From NCBI GenBank assembly GCA_029261875.1, contig JAJDAL010000034.1:21066-85065 (forward strand): a stretch of 64,000 bases of DNA, written 5' to 3'. Each line of letters begins with the position of its first letter. Within the stretch, counting starts at the first letter, position 1. The notes beneath the pieces are model-generated. The model was not told where the DNA came from. It was given only the letters and a program-made list of their open reading frames with translations, and made no database searches. A program made the translations under genes and the position numbers. Positions 1 to 8,693 of this stretch are shown here, one piece after another. This DNA is from Deltaproteobacteria bacterium. GTDB lineage: Bacteria > Myxococcota_A > UBA9160 > JAJDAL01.

Positions 1-1013
1 AACCCGATGCGGTTGCGGCCGTGCTTCTTGGCGTTGTAGAGCGCTTCGTCGGCGGAATCCACCACGTCGCGCCAAGAACTGGGGCCGCGCCCTTCGCCCA
101 CATCGCAGACCCCGAGACCGCAGCTCACGGTAACGACTTTGTGCTCCGAAGCCTGGTGGGGAATCTGTAGCTGCTCGACGTATTTCTGAAGGCGCCCTAC
201 CAGGATGTTGGCCCCCTCGAGATTCGTCTCGGGGAGCACGAGCAGGAATTCGTCGCCCCCATACCGATAGAGCGTATCGGCCTTGCGGATGCTCTCGGCG
301 ATGCATCCCACCACACGCTTCAAGGTTTCGTCGCCTGCCAGATGCCCGTAGGTGTCGTTGAAGCCTTTGAAATAATCGACATCGAAGAGCACCGCGGTAT
401 AGGCGCGCTGGTAGCGCAGGGCCACGGCATGCGTTCGCGGCAGCGTAAATTCGAGCGCTCGGCGATTGCCGATTCCCAGCAGCGCATCGGTCAGCGTTTG
501 AATCCGAAGGCTGGCGTTGACCTCTTCGAGTTCTCGGGTCCGTGTCGCGACGATGTTGCGAAGCCGCTGACGCTCGCCGTCGAGTTCCCGCCCGCGCGCC
601 GCCATCAGGTCCGTCTGGGTCACCAGCCCCACGAGCTCCCCGTCGGCCCCCACCACGGGCAACCGCCGGATCCCGAGGGCGCTGAGTTTGTCCGCCGCCT
701 CATCGACCAGGGCGTCACGCTCGACCGTGATCACGGGCGAAAGCATGGCGTTTTCGGCCAGGACCGGCAGCGCCACTCCGTCTTCGAGGTGGTGTGCGAG
801 AATCCGCACCATATCCCGCTCGCTCACGATGCCAACGGGGCGATCGTTGTCCACGATCAGAACGCAGGAGATTTCCTGCCTGCGCATCCGAGCGGCAACT
901 TCGCGGAAAGTCGCGCCCAAAGGCACCGTTTCCACGTATTTTGTCATCGCGTCTTCGACGCGGAGTGAGATCGGCTGGGGTTCCAAGGTCCAATCCCTCG
1001 ATTCGTCTGCCAT
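1..1013 (-). CDS. CBS-CBS-GGDEF diguanylate cyclase (3' end cut by window edge)
   Basis: Read on the minus strand from the ATG at 1011-1013. The predicted protein starts MADESRDWTLEP and has two CBS domains (about residues 18-135), a short charged helical linker, and a GGDEF domain running off the window. The GGDEF signature is intact (RYGGDEF, near 250-270). An RxxD inhibitory site (RKAD) lies five residues before it, so product inhibition by c-di-GMP is expected. The final visible residues, GRNRIG, are the usual end of a GGDEF domain, so only a few residues are missing. There is no membrane segment, so it should be cytosolic, with the CBS pair probably sensing an adenine nucleotide (family knowledge). 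A PilZ c-di-GMP receptor is encoded elsewhere in the window (39896). Confidence 0.9.
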   Translation of the reverse strand, partial: MADESRDWTLEPQPISLRVEDAMTKYVETVPLGATFREVAARMRRQEISCVLIVDNDRPVGIVSERDMVRILAHHLEDGVALPVLAENAMLSPVITVERDALVDEAADKLSALGIRRLPVVGADGELVGLVTQTDLMAARGRELDGERQRLRNIVATRTRELEEVNASLRIQTLTDALLGIGNRRALEFTLPRTHAVALRYQRAYTAVLFDVDYFKGFNDTYGHLAGDETLKRVVGCIAESIRKADTLYRYGGDEFLLVLPETNLEGANILVGRLQKYVEQLQIPHQASEHKVVTVSCGLGVCDVGEGRGPSSWRDVVDSADEALYNAKKHGRNRIG

Positions 1014-1192
1014 ACTTCAACTCGGCACTCCCAAGTGGAGCTTGAGTCCCTCAGGGTGAATTCGCAGTCATCCGTGGCATGGACATCGGGGTTTCTGAGT
1101 ACGCGGTTTTGGCTTTCCCCTAAGGGTTGCGCGCGAAACTCATCTCGTTCCCCCACACGACCGATAAACACTGCGCAAGAGGAGACCCCGCA

Positions 1193-1687
1193 ATGCGTAC
1201 ATCGACCATCACGACTCTTTTTCTCACTCTGCTCCTTGCGCCGTCTCTGGCCGGAGCAGATCAACACGATCCGTATTTCTCGCGCATCGTTCACAAGCTC
1301 GCACGCGGGGTTACGAACGTCGCGATGTCGCCCTTCGAGATTCCCGTGACCGCGTATCGCGACATGCGCCGCTCGCACAACGCCAACGAAGGACTCGACG
1401 CCGGAACCATGAACCTGATGGCGGGCGCTGCCGAAGGTCTTGGGATGATGTTCGTTCGTGCGGGTGTGGGGGTCTTCGAGATCATCACCTTCCCTGTTCC
1501 CACGGAGCCGTTCATTCAACCCGAAGCTCCTGAGAACCCCCTGGAAGTGGTGGTCAACGAGCGCTTGGACGATCGCATGACCCGCTTCGGCAAGACGCGA
1601 CCTCACTGCCTCAACAACGCGTGTAGTTTCAAGTGCAAGATCACGCCGCACTCCTGCGCAGACTTCCAGTACAACTACGCCCCTTAG
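1193..1687 (+). CDS. exosortase system-associated protein, TIGR04073-like
   Basis: 164-residue exported protein with a signal peptide ending near SLAGADQ. The core contains KLARGVTNVAMSPFEIP, then NLMAGAAEGLGMMFVR and VFEIITFPVP. I recognise this as the pattern of the TIGR04073 family of small exported proteins that co-occur with exosortases; the family function is unknown. The C-terminus adds four cysteines. The ATG at 1193 is preceded by an AGGAG site; an upstream in-frame start at 1127 would hide the signal peptide. An exosortase cassette lies at 44-46 kb of the same window, which is consistent with this assignment. Confidence 0.75.
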   Translation: MRTSTITTLFLTLLLAPSLAGADQHDPYFSRIVHKLARGVTNVAMSPFEIPVTAYRDMRRSHNANEGLDAGTMNLMAGAAEGLGMMFVRAGVGVFEIITFPVPTEPFIQPEAPENPLEVVVNERLDDRMTRFGKTRPHCLNNACSFKCKITPHSCADFQYNYAP

Positions 1688-1714
1688 GGCGTACAACTAC
1701 GCCCCTTAGGGCGT
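1671..1714. repeat. 22-bp direct duplication spanning a stop codon, each copy a small hairpin
   Basis: Two perfect tandem copies of a 22-bp unit (1671-1692 and 1693-1714). Each contains CGCCC-CTTA-GGGCG, a 5-bp stem with a 4-nt loop. The stop codon of the TIGR04073-like gene lies in the first copy. No T-tract follows, so terminator function is only possible; recent slippage duplication is the simplest origin. Confidence 0.7.
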
Positions 1715-1881
1715 TCGACTGCGCGCCGAAGGCGCTTGCGCGAAATCGCAATCAACGGCCGTCCCGGACACGGGGCGGCCGTTTCGCGTTGTGGGCGTTG
1801 CCACCCCGATCTGTCCGGCGACGAATCCCTCGTGTAGGATGCACGCGTGGAAATCGGCAGACAACGCGTGACCGAGACTGC

Positions 1882-2718
1882 ATGAAATTCGGCATCGCGC
1901 TCGGGCGCCTGAATCCCGCCTTCTTCCTCGAAGCCACCCTCGAGGCCGAGCGACTCGGTTTCGAGTCGGTCTGGCTTCCGGAGCACCTGGTGTTTCCCCT
2001 CGCGCTCGCGGGATCGCCCCACCCTGGCGACGATCACCCGCCGGTCCCCCCCAGTACACCGGTCTTCGATTGTTTCGCGTATCTCTCCTTCCTGGCAGGA
2101 AAGACCTCGCGCATCCGACTCGGCACCAACGTGTATCTGCTGGGGTTGCGGCACCCATTCGTCGCAGCCCGCGCCATTCAAACCCTCGACATCGTGTCCC
2201 AGGGGCGCGCGCTGGTGGGGCTCGGAGCGGGCTGGCTCGAGAGTGAGTGGACTGCGGCGGGGCTCGACCCGCGCCAGCGGGGGCGCCGACTCGACGAAGC
2301 GATCGGGGTCTGCCAGCGTCTGTGGACCGAGGCGAGCGTCGAACACCACGGGGATTTCTTCGATTTCGCCCCGGTGATGTTCGAACCCAAACCCATCCAG
2401 AAACCTTATCCGCCGCTGCACATTGGCGGAGAATCCGACGCTGCGCTGCGTCGAGCCGCACGCGTCGGCGACGGTTGGTTGGGGTTGGTGCATAGTTTCG
2501 AATCGATCGCGGCCCCCGTCGAGCGGCTGCGCGAACTCCGCAAGCAGCTGGGACGCGAGGGGCAATCCTTCGAAGTCACGATTGGTGGGCGCTTGGAACA
2601 CAAGAGCGACGTCGCTCGCTGGCAAGAATGCGGTGTGGACCGCCTGGTGGTCTCGCCCTGGCGGCGCTCACCCGACGCCCTCGAAGGCATGCGGGGTTTC
2701 GCGGCGCGCTATTTCTGA
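1882..2718 (+). CDS. LLM-class (luciferase-like) F420-type oxidoreductase
   Basis: 278-residue TIM-barrel enzyme of the luciferase-like monooxygenase superfamily. It begins MKFGIALGRL, continues with GFESVWLPEH and RLGTNVYLLGLRHP, and has GRALVGLGAGWLESE, the typical LLM pocket segment. KPYPPLHIGGES precedes the last strands. Many such proteins in acyl-CoA-degrading bacteria use F420 rather than FMN; cofactor and substrate cannot be read from the sequence. The ATG at 1882 starts directly at the first beta-strand, while the longer upstream frame is low-complexity. It converges on the EthD gene with a 10-bp overlap. Confidence 0.85.
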   Translation: MKFGIALGRLNPAFFLEATLEAERLGFESVWLPEHLVFPLALAGSPHPGDDHPPVPPSTPVFDCFAYLSFLAGKTSRIRLGTNVYLLGLRHPFVAARAIQTLDIVSQGRALVGLGAGWLESEWTAAGLDPRQRGRRLDEAIGVCQRLWTEASVEHHGDFFDFAPVMFEPKPIQKPYPPLHIGGESDAALRRAARVGDGWLGLVHSFESIAAPVERLRELRKQLGREGQSFEVTIGGRLEHKSDVARWQECGVDRLVVSPWRRSPDALEGMRGFAARYF

Positions 2719-3389
2719 ATGTACTCCGCCACCGGATAAGCAACGCTGCGTCCGACGAAGCGGTCGATATCCGCCCGTACGACTTGTTTGCTCTCCGGAA
2801 ACGCGTAGCGACCTTTGGCCCGCTCCTCGGGCGACGCGTAGTGGATTTCCGCAATGCCGTCCCACACATCTCCGGCGTCCGACAGGCGCTGGTCCACCAC
2901 GTTCTGAACGTATTTCGAAATCCCGGGCTGATGCCGAAGCGCCAATGGCCCATGAACGTCCTGCCAATGGGCGACGAACGCTTCGTGGCTCATTCCCCTT
3001 GCCCGCTCGAGCAGGCAGACCCACTTGAGGCCGGGACTGCGCGTTCCCTTCGCTGTGCTCGCGCGCTCGTCCTTGCGAACGAACTCCGTCGTCGCGTAGG
3101 CGACGGATCCCCCCATGAAGCGTTGGACGTCGGCGTGGATGATCGCTTCACTTTCGGGCGAGTCGTAGAGGCGCTCCTGGAAATCGCTCAGGCTTTCGAA
3201 GCAGAGCGCCGGCAGGCTGTCGAACGCCTCGCCGCCCACGGGGTCCTCCAACGCGATGTTCACTTCGTAGCGTTTCATCGTCGTGTGGTGCTTCAGCGCC
3301 AACGGCACGTGGCCGTCGAGCACGCAGCGTGCGTATTCTTCGCGTGTCAGATCCGGCCGCCGGCGACACAGGAAGAACAGCTTGACCAT
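2709..3389 (-). CDS. tandem EthD-domain protein
   Basis: 226 residues containing two EthD/dimeric alpha-beta barrel units. The first is near residues 1-105 ([19 protein letters not shown], then GHVPLALKH); the second is near 120-226 (KWVCLLERARGMSHEAF, then VHGPLALRHQPG). The H-x-P-L-A-L motif recurs in both halves. Internal duplication gives one chain the equivalent of the usual EthD dimer. The start overlaps the stop of the upstream racemase gene by one base (TGATG), so the two are translationally coupled. EthD proteins are small accessory proteins of degradation pathways; no reaction can be assigned. Confidence 0.85.
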   Translation of the reverse strand: MVKLFFLCRRRPDLTREEYARCVLDGHVPLALKHHTTMKRYEVNIALEDPVGGEAFDSLPALCFESLSDFQERLYDSPESEAIIHADVQRFMGGSVAYATTEFVRKDERASTAKGTRSPGLKWVCLLERARGMSHEAFVAHWQDVHGPLALRHQPGISKYVQNVVDQRLSDAGDVWDGIAEIHYASPEERAKGRYAFPESKQVVRADIDRFVGRSVAYPVAEYIQK

Positions 3390-4531
3390 CAGGCGATCGC
3401 TTTCGCCTCGCGAAGCTTTCCGATCTCCTCGCTCCCGAAGCCCCATTCCGTCAGCACTTCGTCCGTGTGCTGCCCCGCGAAGGACGGCGGCCGCGCCACT
3501 TCACCTGGCGTGCGGCTGAAGCGCGGCGCGGGTGCCGGTTGAACGGAACCGGCGACCTCGACGAACGTATTGCGGGCTTGGATGTGGGGATGATTCGGCG
3601 CTTCGCCCATGCCGAGAACCGGCGCGAAACACACGTCACTGCCCTCCATGATTTCGCACCATTCGTCCCGGGTCTTGGTGCGAAACAATTCCTTCATGCG
3701 CTCTTTCAACGCCGGCCACTGGCTGCGATCCATCTGCGATGGAAGGGTTTCGCCCTCGAGTCCGGTGCGGCGCAGGAGTTCCGCATAGAATTGAGGTTCG
3801 ATCGAACCGATCGATACGTACTTCCCGTCCCGCGTCTCATACACGTCGTAGAAGTGTGCGCCCGTATCCAACAGGTTCGTACCGCGCTCGTCCTTCCACC
3901 ACCCGAAGGCCCGCATGCCGTGGAAGATCGTCATCAACAACGCGGCCCCGTCCACCATGGCGGCATCCACGACCTGCCCCTTGCCCGAGCGGCCGCGCTC
4001 CACCAGGGCGCACACGATGCCGAGGGCGAGCAGCATGCCGCCGCCCCCGAAATCCCCCACGAGATTGAGCGGCGGAATCGGCGCCTCGCCTTTGCGGCCG
4101 ATCGATTCGAGGGCCCCGGCCAGCGCGATGTAGTTGATGTCGTGTCCCGCCGCCTGGGCGAGTGGACCGTCCTGCCCCCAGCCCGTCATGCGACCGTAAA
4201 CCAGTCGTTCGTTTCGTTCGAGGCAGATGTCCGGCCCCAGGCCCAGGCGCTCCATCACGCCGGGTCGAAAGCCTTCGATCAAACCATCGGCCTGCTCGAC
4301 CAAGCGCAAGGCCGTCGCCACTCCTTCGGGATGTTTCAAATCGAGCGCCACGGAACGGCGTCCGCGATTGAGAAAATCCACCGGGGGTTTTGCGGGGTGC
4401 TCGGCGAGTACGTTCTTCGATCGATCGATCTTCAGGATCTCGGCACCCAGGTCCGAAAGCACCATCGCGCAAAACGGGCCGGGGCCGATCCCGGCAAACT
4501 CCACGATTCGAATTCCTTCTAGGGGTCCCAC
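3389..4531 (-). CDS. CoA-transferase family III protein, alpha-methylacyl-CoA racemase type
   Basis: 380 residues, the full length for the CaiB/BaiF family. The racemase branch is indicated by [11 protein letters not shown] and [10 protein letters not shown], which hold the His and Asp that act as the acid/base pair in Mycobacterium [19 protein letters not shown] is also characteristic of racemases. Expected role: epimerisation of 2-methylacyl-CoA esters so that branched chains can enter beta-oxidation. The GTG start is preceded by AAGGAGAAGG. It is coupled to the EthD gene and lies near other acyl-CoA genes. A true CoA-transferase is less likely because of the conserved racemase residues. 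Confidence 0.88.
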   Translation of the reverse strand: MGPLEGIRIVEFAGIGPGPFCAMVLSDLGAEILKIDRSKNVLAEHPAKPPVDFLNRGRRSVALDLKHPEGVATALRLVEQADGLIEGFRPGVMERLGLGPDICLERNERLVYGRMTGWGQDGPLAQAAGHDINYIALAGALESIGRKGEAPIPPLNLVGDFGGGGMLLALGIVCALVERGRSGKGQVVDAAMVDGAALLMTIFHGMRAFGWWKDERGTNLLDTGAHFYDVYETRDGKYVSIGSIEPQFYAELLRRTGLEGETLPSQMDRSQWPALKERMKELFRTKTRDEWCEIMEGSDVCFAPVLGMGEAPNHPHIQARNTFVEVAGSVQPAPAPRFSRTPGEVARPPSFAGQHTDEVLTEWGFGSEEIGKLREAKAIA

Positions 4532-4566
4532 GGCCTTCTCCTTGTTGTTCCGCGCGGCAGCTTAGC

Positions 4567-5241
4567 TCAACGCGAAACGCGATAACCCGACCGGTATTGA
4601 ATCTCACCCTTCAGGGAGCCGTCGCGGTTCCACTCGAGCCAGCGCCCCTCTCGCTTGCCTTCCTTGTAGCTTCCTTCTCGCCAGCGGCTTCCATGCGAAT
4701 AGCGCTCGCTCCACTCGCCGTGCATCTCGCCATCCTTGTACTCGCCCTTGCGCATCAGTCGCCCGTTGGGGTGCCACTCCTTCCATTCGCCCTGGCGCAC
4801 CCCTTCGACGAACCGACCTTTCATCCATTTCTTGCCGTCCGGGTAGCGCGAAACCCAGTCCCCATCGCGTTTTCCCAGCTTGAAGGTTTCCTGTTTGTGC
4901 TCCGTTCCGTCCGCGTACCACGACTGCCACAGACCGTCGCGACTGCCCCCCACATAGGCGCCTTCGGCCATGGTTTTCCCGTTGCCGTGCCATGAGATGA
5001 AATCGCCGTGGCGTTTCCCATCGCGGTATTCGCTGCGCGAAAGCAGGCTTCCATCCGGACGCCAAAGTGTGTAGGGACCGTGCTTGACTTCGTTTCCTTC
5101 GGAATCCCGGCGCACGCACCATTGCGCCTGTCCTTCGGGCGGGCCCGCGCCCGTCGGTTCGCTGCCGAACGGGCAATCCCCGTTACCACACGCGAAGAAA
5201 AGCAGCGTGCAGCACAACCAGCTCGAGCCAAGGCGCGCCAA
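4567..5241 (-). CDS. MORN-repeat (YwqK-type) lipoprotein A
   Basis: About 224 residues from a TTG at 5239-5241, five bases after the stop of the paralogous gene. That start gives a short hydrophobic leader ending in LFFAC, a lipobox. After it comes a Cys-rich head with GAGPPEG and QWC. It is followed by about seven hairpin repeats of the kind SRSEYRDGKRHGDFISWHG, the MORN_2/YwqK pattern. The repeats probably form an extended beta-sheet on the periplasmic face of a membrane. The longer upstream reading frame lies inside the neighbour's coding sequence and lacks a signal. Function unknown. It is paired with and homologous to the next gene. Confidence 0.7.
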   Translation of the reverse strand: MARLGSSWLCCTLLFFACGNGDCPFGSEPTGAGPPEGQAQWCVRRDSEGNEVKHGPYTLWRPDGSLLSRSEYRDGKRHGDFISWHGNGKTMAEGAYVGGSRDGLWQSWYADGTEHKQETFKLGKRDGDWVSRYPDGKKWMKGRFVEGVRQGEWKEWHPNGRLMRKGEYKDGEMHGEWSERYSHGSRWREGSYKEGKREGRWLEWNRDGSLKGEIQYRSGYRVSR

Positions 5242-5245
5242 CGCG

Positions 5246-6004
5246 CTATTCCGGGGCGGGTGCAGAGGGAGCGTCTGTTTTCGGCGCGGCGGGCGGCGGC
5301 GCGGTCGCGGCCTGCTTCGGCGCATCTGCAGCAGCGACGATTTTTCCGTTCTTGTAGAACTTCTCGGATCGGATCGAACCATCGGGGTTCCAGACCACGA
5401 AGCGCCCGTGTTTCTTGCCGTTGAGAAAGTTCTCTTCGGTGCGCGTATTTCCATTGCGGAAGAGTTCGGCCCAGCGGCCTTGCTTCTTCCCGTTCAAGTA
5501 GCGTCCCTCTTCCTGCAGGTTCCCGCCGGGATACCAGGATTTCCAGACGCCCGTCTTTTCACCCTTCTCGTACATCCCCTCTTCCTGCTTGCGCCCGTCA
5601 CTGAACAACGCCACCCACTTGCCGATTCGTTTCCCGTCCACGTAGGTCTGATTGCGAAAGACGGCGCCATTTCGGTGCCAGGAGATCCACGGTCCGTGGC
5701 GCTTCCCCTTGCGATACTCGCCTTCGGACCATTTCGCGCCCGTCGGATGCCAGGACATGGAGTGGCCATCTTTGCGACCATCCTTGTAGTGCTCCTCGAA
5801 GGATTTCTGGCCGTCCTTGCGCCAGCGGGTTTCGAGTCCGTGCTTCACCCATTTGCCGCTCTCGTCCTTTTTCTGACACCACTGGAGTGTTCCGTCCGGC
5901 GGCGCAGCACCGGCGAGTTCGCCGCCGTCGGGACAGGGGTTTCGGCTGCACCCCCAGACGGCCAGCGGGAGAATCAGGGCGGCGACGAAGCGTTTTCGAG
6001 TCAC
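5246..6004 (-). CDS. MORN-repeat (YwqK-type) lipoprotein B
   Basis: 252 residues. MTRKRFVAALILPLAVWGC is a lipoprotein signal peptide with Cys19 as the lipidated residue. The head CPDGGELAGAAPPDG then QWC matches that of lipoprotein A, showing that the pair arose by duplication. Seven to eight MORN_2 hairpins follow (for example WSEGEYRKGKRHGPWISWH), then a Pro/Ala-rich tail of about 25 residues. First gene of a two-gene operon with the downstream paralogue. Family members are often annotated as YwqK antitoxins, but no partner toxin is present here, so that label should not be used. Confidence 0.82.
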   Translation of the reverse strand: MTRKRFVAALILPLAVWGCSRNPCPDGGELAGAAPPDGTLQWCQKKDESGKWVKHGLETRWRKDGQKSFEEHYKDGRKDGHSMSWHPTGAKWSEGEYRKGKRHGPWISWHRNGAVFRNQTYVDGKRIGKWVALFSDGRKQEEGMYEKGEKTGVWKSWYPGGNLQEEGRYLNGKKQGRWAELFRNGNTRTEENFLNGKKHGRFVVWNPDGSIRSEKFYKNGKIVAAADAPKQAATAPPPAAPKTDAPSAPAPE

Positions 6005-6126
6005 GAATACTTTTCCTTCTGCGGGGTACGCAGGGATGCTCGCTGCCCCGGCCCTTGCTGTAAAGAGCGGACCTTCGATAGGCTGCCGTCGGTCCCAGCG
6101 GATCGCGTGGAGGGCAAAAGTCGGAT

Positions 6127-7557
6127 ATGGCCGGGATCAGCGCATTCTCCACCTACCTCCCGCGATATCGATTGCCCCGCGCCGTCATCGCCCAGCACTG
6201 GGGCAGCCACGCCCTACCCGGCGAACGAAGCGTTGCCAATCACGACGAGGACTCCCTCACCCTCGCTGTGGCCGCGTCGCAGAATGCCCTGGGCGTTCCC
6301 AGCCGAGTGGCACTCGACGGCGTGTTTTTCGTTTCGAACACGGCGCCCTATCGGGAGAAACTCGTCGCTTCTTCCCTCGCCGCGGTTCTCGATACGGAAT
6401 CCGCCACGCGGACTCTCGACTTCACCGACAGCCTGCGTGCGGGCTCCGGAGCCCTGTTCACGGCCTTCGACCTGGTCGAGAGTGGTCAGCAGGAACGGGT
6501 ACTCGTCGCCACCGGCGAGGTCCGTCCCGTGGCACCGGACTCCATGGATGAAAAAGCCGCGGGCGATGCGGGCGCAGCCGTCGTGGTCAGCCGCGATGCC
6601 GGGGGTGTCGAGCTGCTCTCGCGCGCTTCGGTGACCGAAGATTTCCATGGAACCTGGCGCACGGATCGCGAGGATTACCTGCGATCCTTTCCGGGCGGAC
6701 TCGACGCCAAGTTCGGCTACGGACGCATCATGCCCCAGGTTCTCCACCAGGCCCTCGAAGGCGCCGGCGTGCAGGCGGAGCAAATTTCGCGCGCCGTGGT
6801 TTGCGGAAGCAACCCGCGCGCCATCGGCGCCGTCGTGGCCAAGATCGGGATCGACCCCATGCAGCGGCTGCAGGATTCGCTGTGGGGTGTCGTCGGAGAC
6901 ACGGGGGTCGCGCAGTCGTTGCTGCTCCTGGCCGCCGCCCTCGAACACGCGCAACCCGGCGAGCTGATTCTGTGGGGGGTGTATGGGGACGGCGCCGACG
7001 CCGCGGTTTTCCGCGTCGGAGACCAGGTGTCGGCGGGCCTGCCCGAACAACGCCTCGAGCAACAAATCGAAGTCAAGCGCACCCTCGACGCCTATGGGAA
7101 ATACGCCCGCTTCCGCAAGTTCGTGAAGAGCGAATTCCCCGAACTCGAAAGTTCCTCCGCCGCCGTCCTGTTCCGCGATCGCAAGGAAATGCTGCCCCTG
7201 TACGGCGGCCGCTGCCCGAAATGCGACACCCTCCAATTTCCCATCAACCGCATCTGTGTGCGCTGCACCTACGAGGACGGCCTCGAACCCATCCCCCTGC
7301 CTCGGCGCGGAACCGTCTTCACCTATTACGAAAACCACGTCCTACCGAACCCCGATCCCCCGCTGATCGAGGCCGTCATCGAGCTCGACGGGGGCGCGCG
7401 CTTCTTTTGCCAGATGACCGATGTCGCGCCGGCGGACCTCCACATCGGCATGCGGGTCGAACTCGTGTTTCGCCGCTACCACGATGCCGGTGGAATCCAC
7501 AATTATTTTTGGAAGGCGCGTCCCGCGGCCGCCGCAGCCAGCGAGGAGCGGGGATGA
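6127..7557 (+). CDS. HMG-CoA synthase-like thiolase-fold protein fused to DUF35 (Zn-ribbon/OB-fold)
   Basis: 476 residues. Residues 1 to about 345 follow the KAS III/HMG-CoA synthase fold (GISAFSTYLPRYRLPR, then DSLRAGSGALFTAFDLV). The C-terminal 120 residues are a DUF35 unit with a four-Cys zinc ribbon (CPKCDTLQFPINRICVRC) and an OB fold. The catalytic Cys of HMG-CoA synthase is not seen where NACYGGTAAL would align; the segment reads DSLRAGSGAL. DUF35 proteins hold thiolase-fold partners in acyl-CoA assembly or cleavage complexes, as in archaeal HMG-CoA synthase and steroid side-chain aldolases. The stop overlaps the next thiolase start (ATGA), which suggests a physical complex. Exact reaction unknown. 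Confidence 0.8.
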   Translation: MAGISAFSTYLPRYRLPRAVIAQHWGSHALPGERSVANHDEDSLTLAVAASQNALGVPSRVALDGVFFVSNTAPYREKLVASSLAAVLDTESATRTLDFTDSLRAGSGALFTAFDLVESGQQERVLVATGEVRPVAPDSMDEKAAGDAGAAVVVSRDAGGVELLSRASVTEDFHGTWRTDREDYLRSFPGGLDAKFGYGRIMPQVLHQALEGAGVQAEQISRAVVCGSNPRAIGAVVAKIGIDPMQRLQDSLWGVVGDTGVAQSLLLLAAALEHAQPGELILWGVYGDGADAAVFRVGDQVSAGLPEQRLEQQIEVKRTLDAYGKYARFRKFVKSEFPELESSSAAVLFRDRKEMLPLYGGRCPKCDTLQFPINRICVRCTYEDGLEPIPLPRRGTVFTYYENHVLPNPDPPLIEAVIELDGGARFFCQMTDVAPADLHIGMRVELVFRRYHDAGGIHNYFWKARPAAAAASEERG

Positions 7558-8690
7558 GCCTGAAGAATCGTGTCGCCATCATCGGAGCCGGCTGCTCGCG
7601 TTTTGGTGAGCATTACGACAAAGCCGCCGAGGACCTGATCGTCGAAGCCGCCCAGGAGGCCATCGCCGACGCGGGAATCGAACGCGAACGCATCCGCGCG
7701 GGTTGGGTGGGAACCATTTCCTCCGCGCTTTCGGGCAATGCGCTGTCGGATCCCTTGAAGCTGACCGGGATTCCCATCACGCGCGTGGAGAACTACTGCG
7801 CGTCGGGCATGGACGCCGTGCGCAACGCCGCATTCTCGGTCGCGGCGGGGATGTACGACATCGTGATTGCTTTGGGGTTCGAGAAGATGCGCGATGCCAC
7901 CCTCGGCGGACTGCCGGCGCCCCACCCCGTCAAGGACAATGGCGAGGCCCCCCACGTCTTCGCCCTTTCGGCGCACCGCTACTTCGCCAATCACGGTGCC
8001 AGCAAGAGCACCCTCGCGAAGATCGCGGTCAAGAACCATCGCCACGGCGTGCTCAGCCCGAAGGCGCATCTACGCATGGAGGTCAGCGAGGAAAAGGTCC
8101 TCAACGCCCCCATGATCTATTCGCCCCTGGGCCTGTTCGATTGTTGTCCGACCACCGATGGCGCCGCGGCGGTCATCTTGTGCCGCGCGGATCTCGCCAA
8201 GCAGCTGCGCGATGATCCGATCTACATCAAAGGGATGGGCCTGTCCGTATCCTACGGCGCGCCCCACTACGACCCGACCTTCGATTACGACGGTTTCGCC
8301 GCGACCCGCCAGGCCGCGGGCCAGGCCTACGAACAAGCCGGAATCAGCGCCAAGGATCTCGACCTCGTGGAATGCCACGACTGCTTCACCATTACCGAGA
8401 TTCTGAATTACGAGGACCTCGGCCTGTGCCCCAAGGGCGAAGGCGGCCACGCCGCCGAGGAAGATCGATTCGCCTTGGGGAACGCACTTCCCGTGAATCC
8501 TTCGGGTGGGCTGAAATCCTTTGGACATCCCGTCGGCGCGACCGGAGTTCGCATGCTCTACGAACTCACGCAACACCTGCGCGGCGACGCGGGCGAGAGA
8601 CAGGTACCCAACGCGCGACTCGGCCTCGCTCACAACCTGGGCGGGATGGGCGCGGTATCCGCAGTGACGGTGTTGGGCAACGAGCTGTAG
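7554..8690 (+). CDS. thiolase-family protein (SCPx/Ltp-like)
   Basis: 378 residues. It retains the nucleophile loop NYCASGMDAV and two active-site histidines (VECHDCFTI and KSFGHPVGATG). The C-terminal second Cys motif of classical thiolases is replaced by HNLGGMGAVS, as in SCPx/lipid-transfer thiolases. Likely role: thiolytic or aldol-type cleavage (or condensation) of acyl-CoA together with the upstream DUF35 partner. The start at 7554 has a GAGGAGCGGGG ribosome site and overlaps the previous stop by four bases. The CoA ligase gene follows four bases after its stop. Confidence 0.87.
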   Translation: MSLKNRVAIIGAGCSRFGEHYDKAAEDLIVEAAQEAIADAGIERERIRAGWVGTISSALSGNALSDPLKLTGIPITRVENYCASGMDAVRNAAFSVAAGMYDIVIALGFEKMRDATLGGLPAPHPVKDNGEAPHVFALSAHRYFANHGASKSTLAKIAVKNHRHGVLSPKAHLRMEVSEEKVLNAPMIYSPLGLFDCCPTTDGAAAVILCRADLAKQLRDDPIYIKGMGLSVSYGAPHYDPTFDYDGFAATRQAAGQAYEQAGISAKDLDLVECHDCFTITEILNYEDLGLCPKGEGGHAAEEDRFALGNALPVNPSGGLKSFGHPVGATGVRMLYELTQHLRGDAGERQVPNARLGLAHNLGGMGAVSAVTVLGNEL

Positions 8691-8693
8691 GCG

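Noticed and set aside
5246..6004. Calling the MORN lipoproteins YwqK antitoxins of a toxin-antitoxin pair
   Set aside because: Both products are exported lipoproteins and no toxin gene is adjacent.
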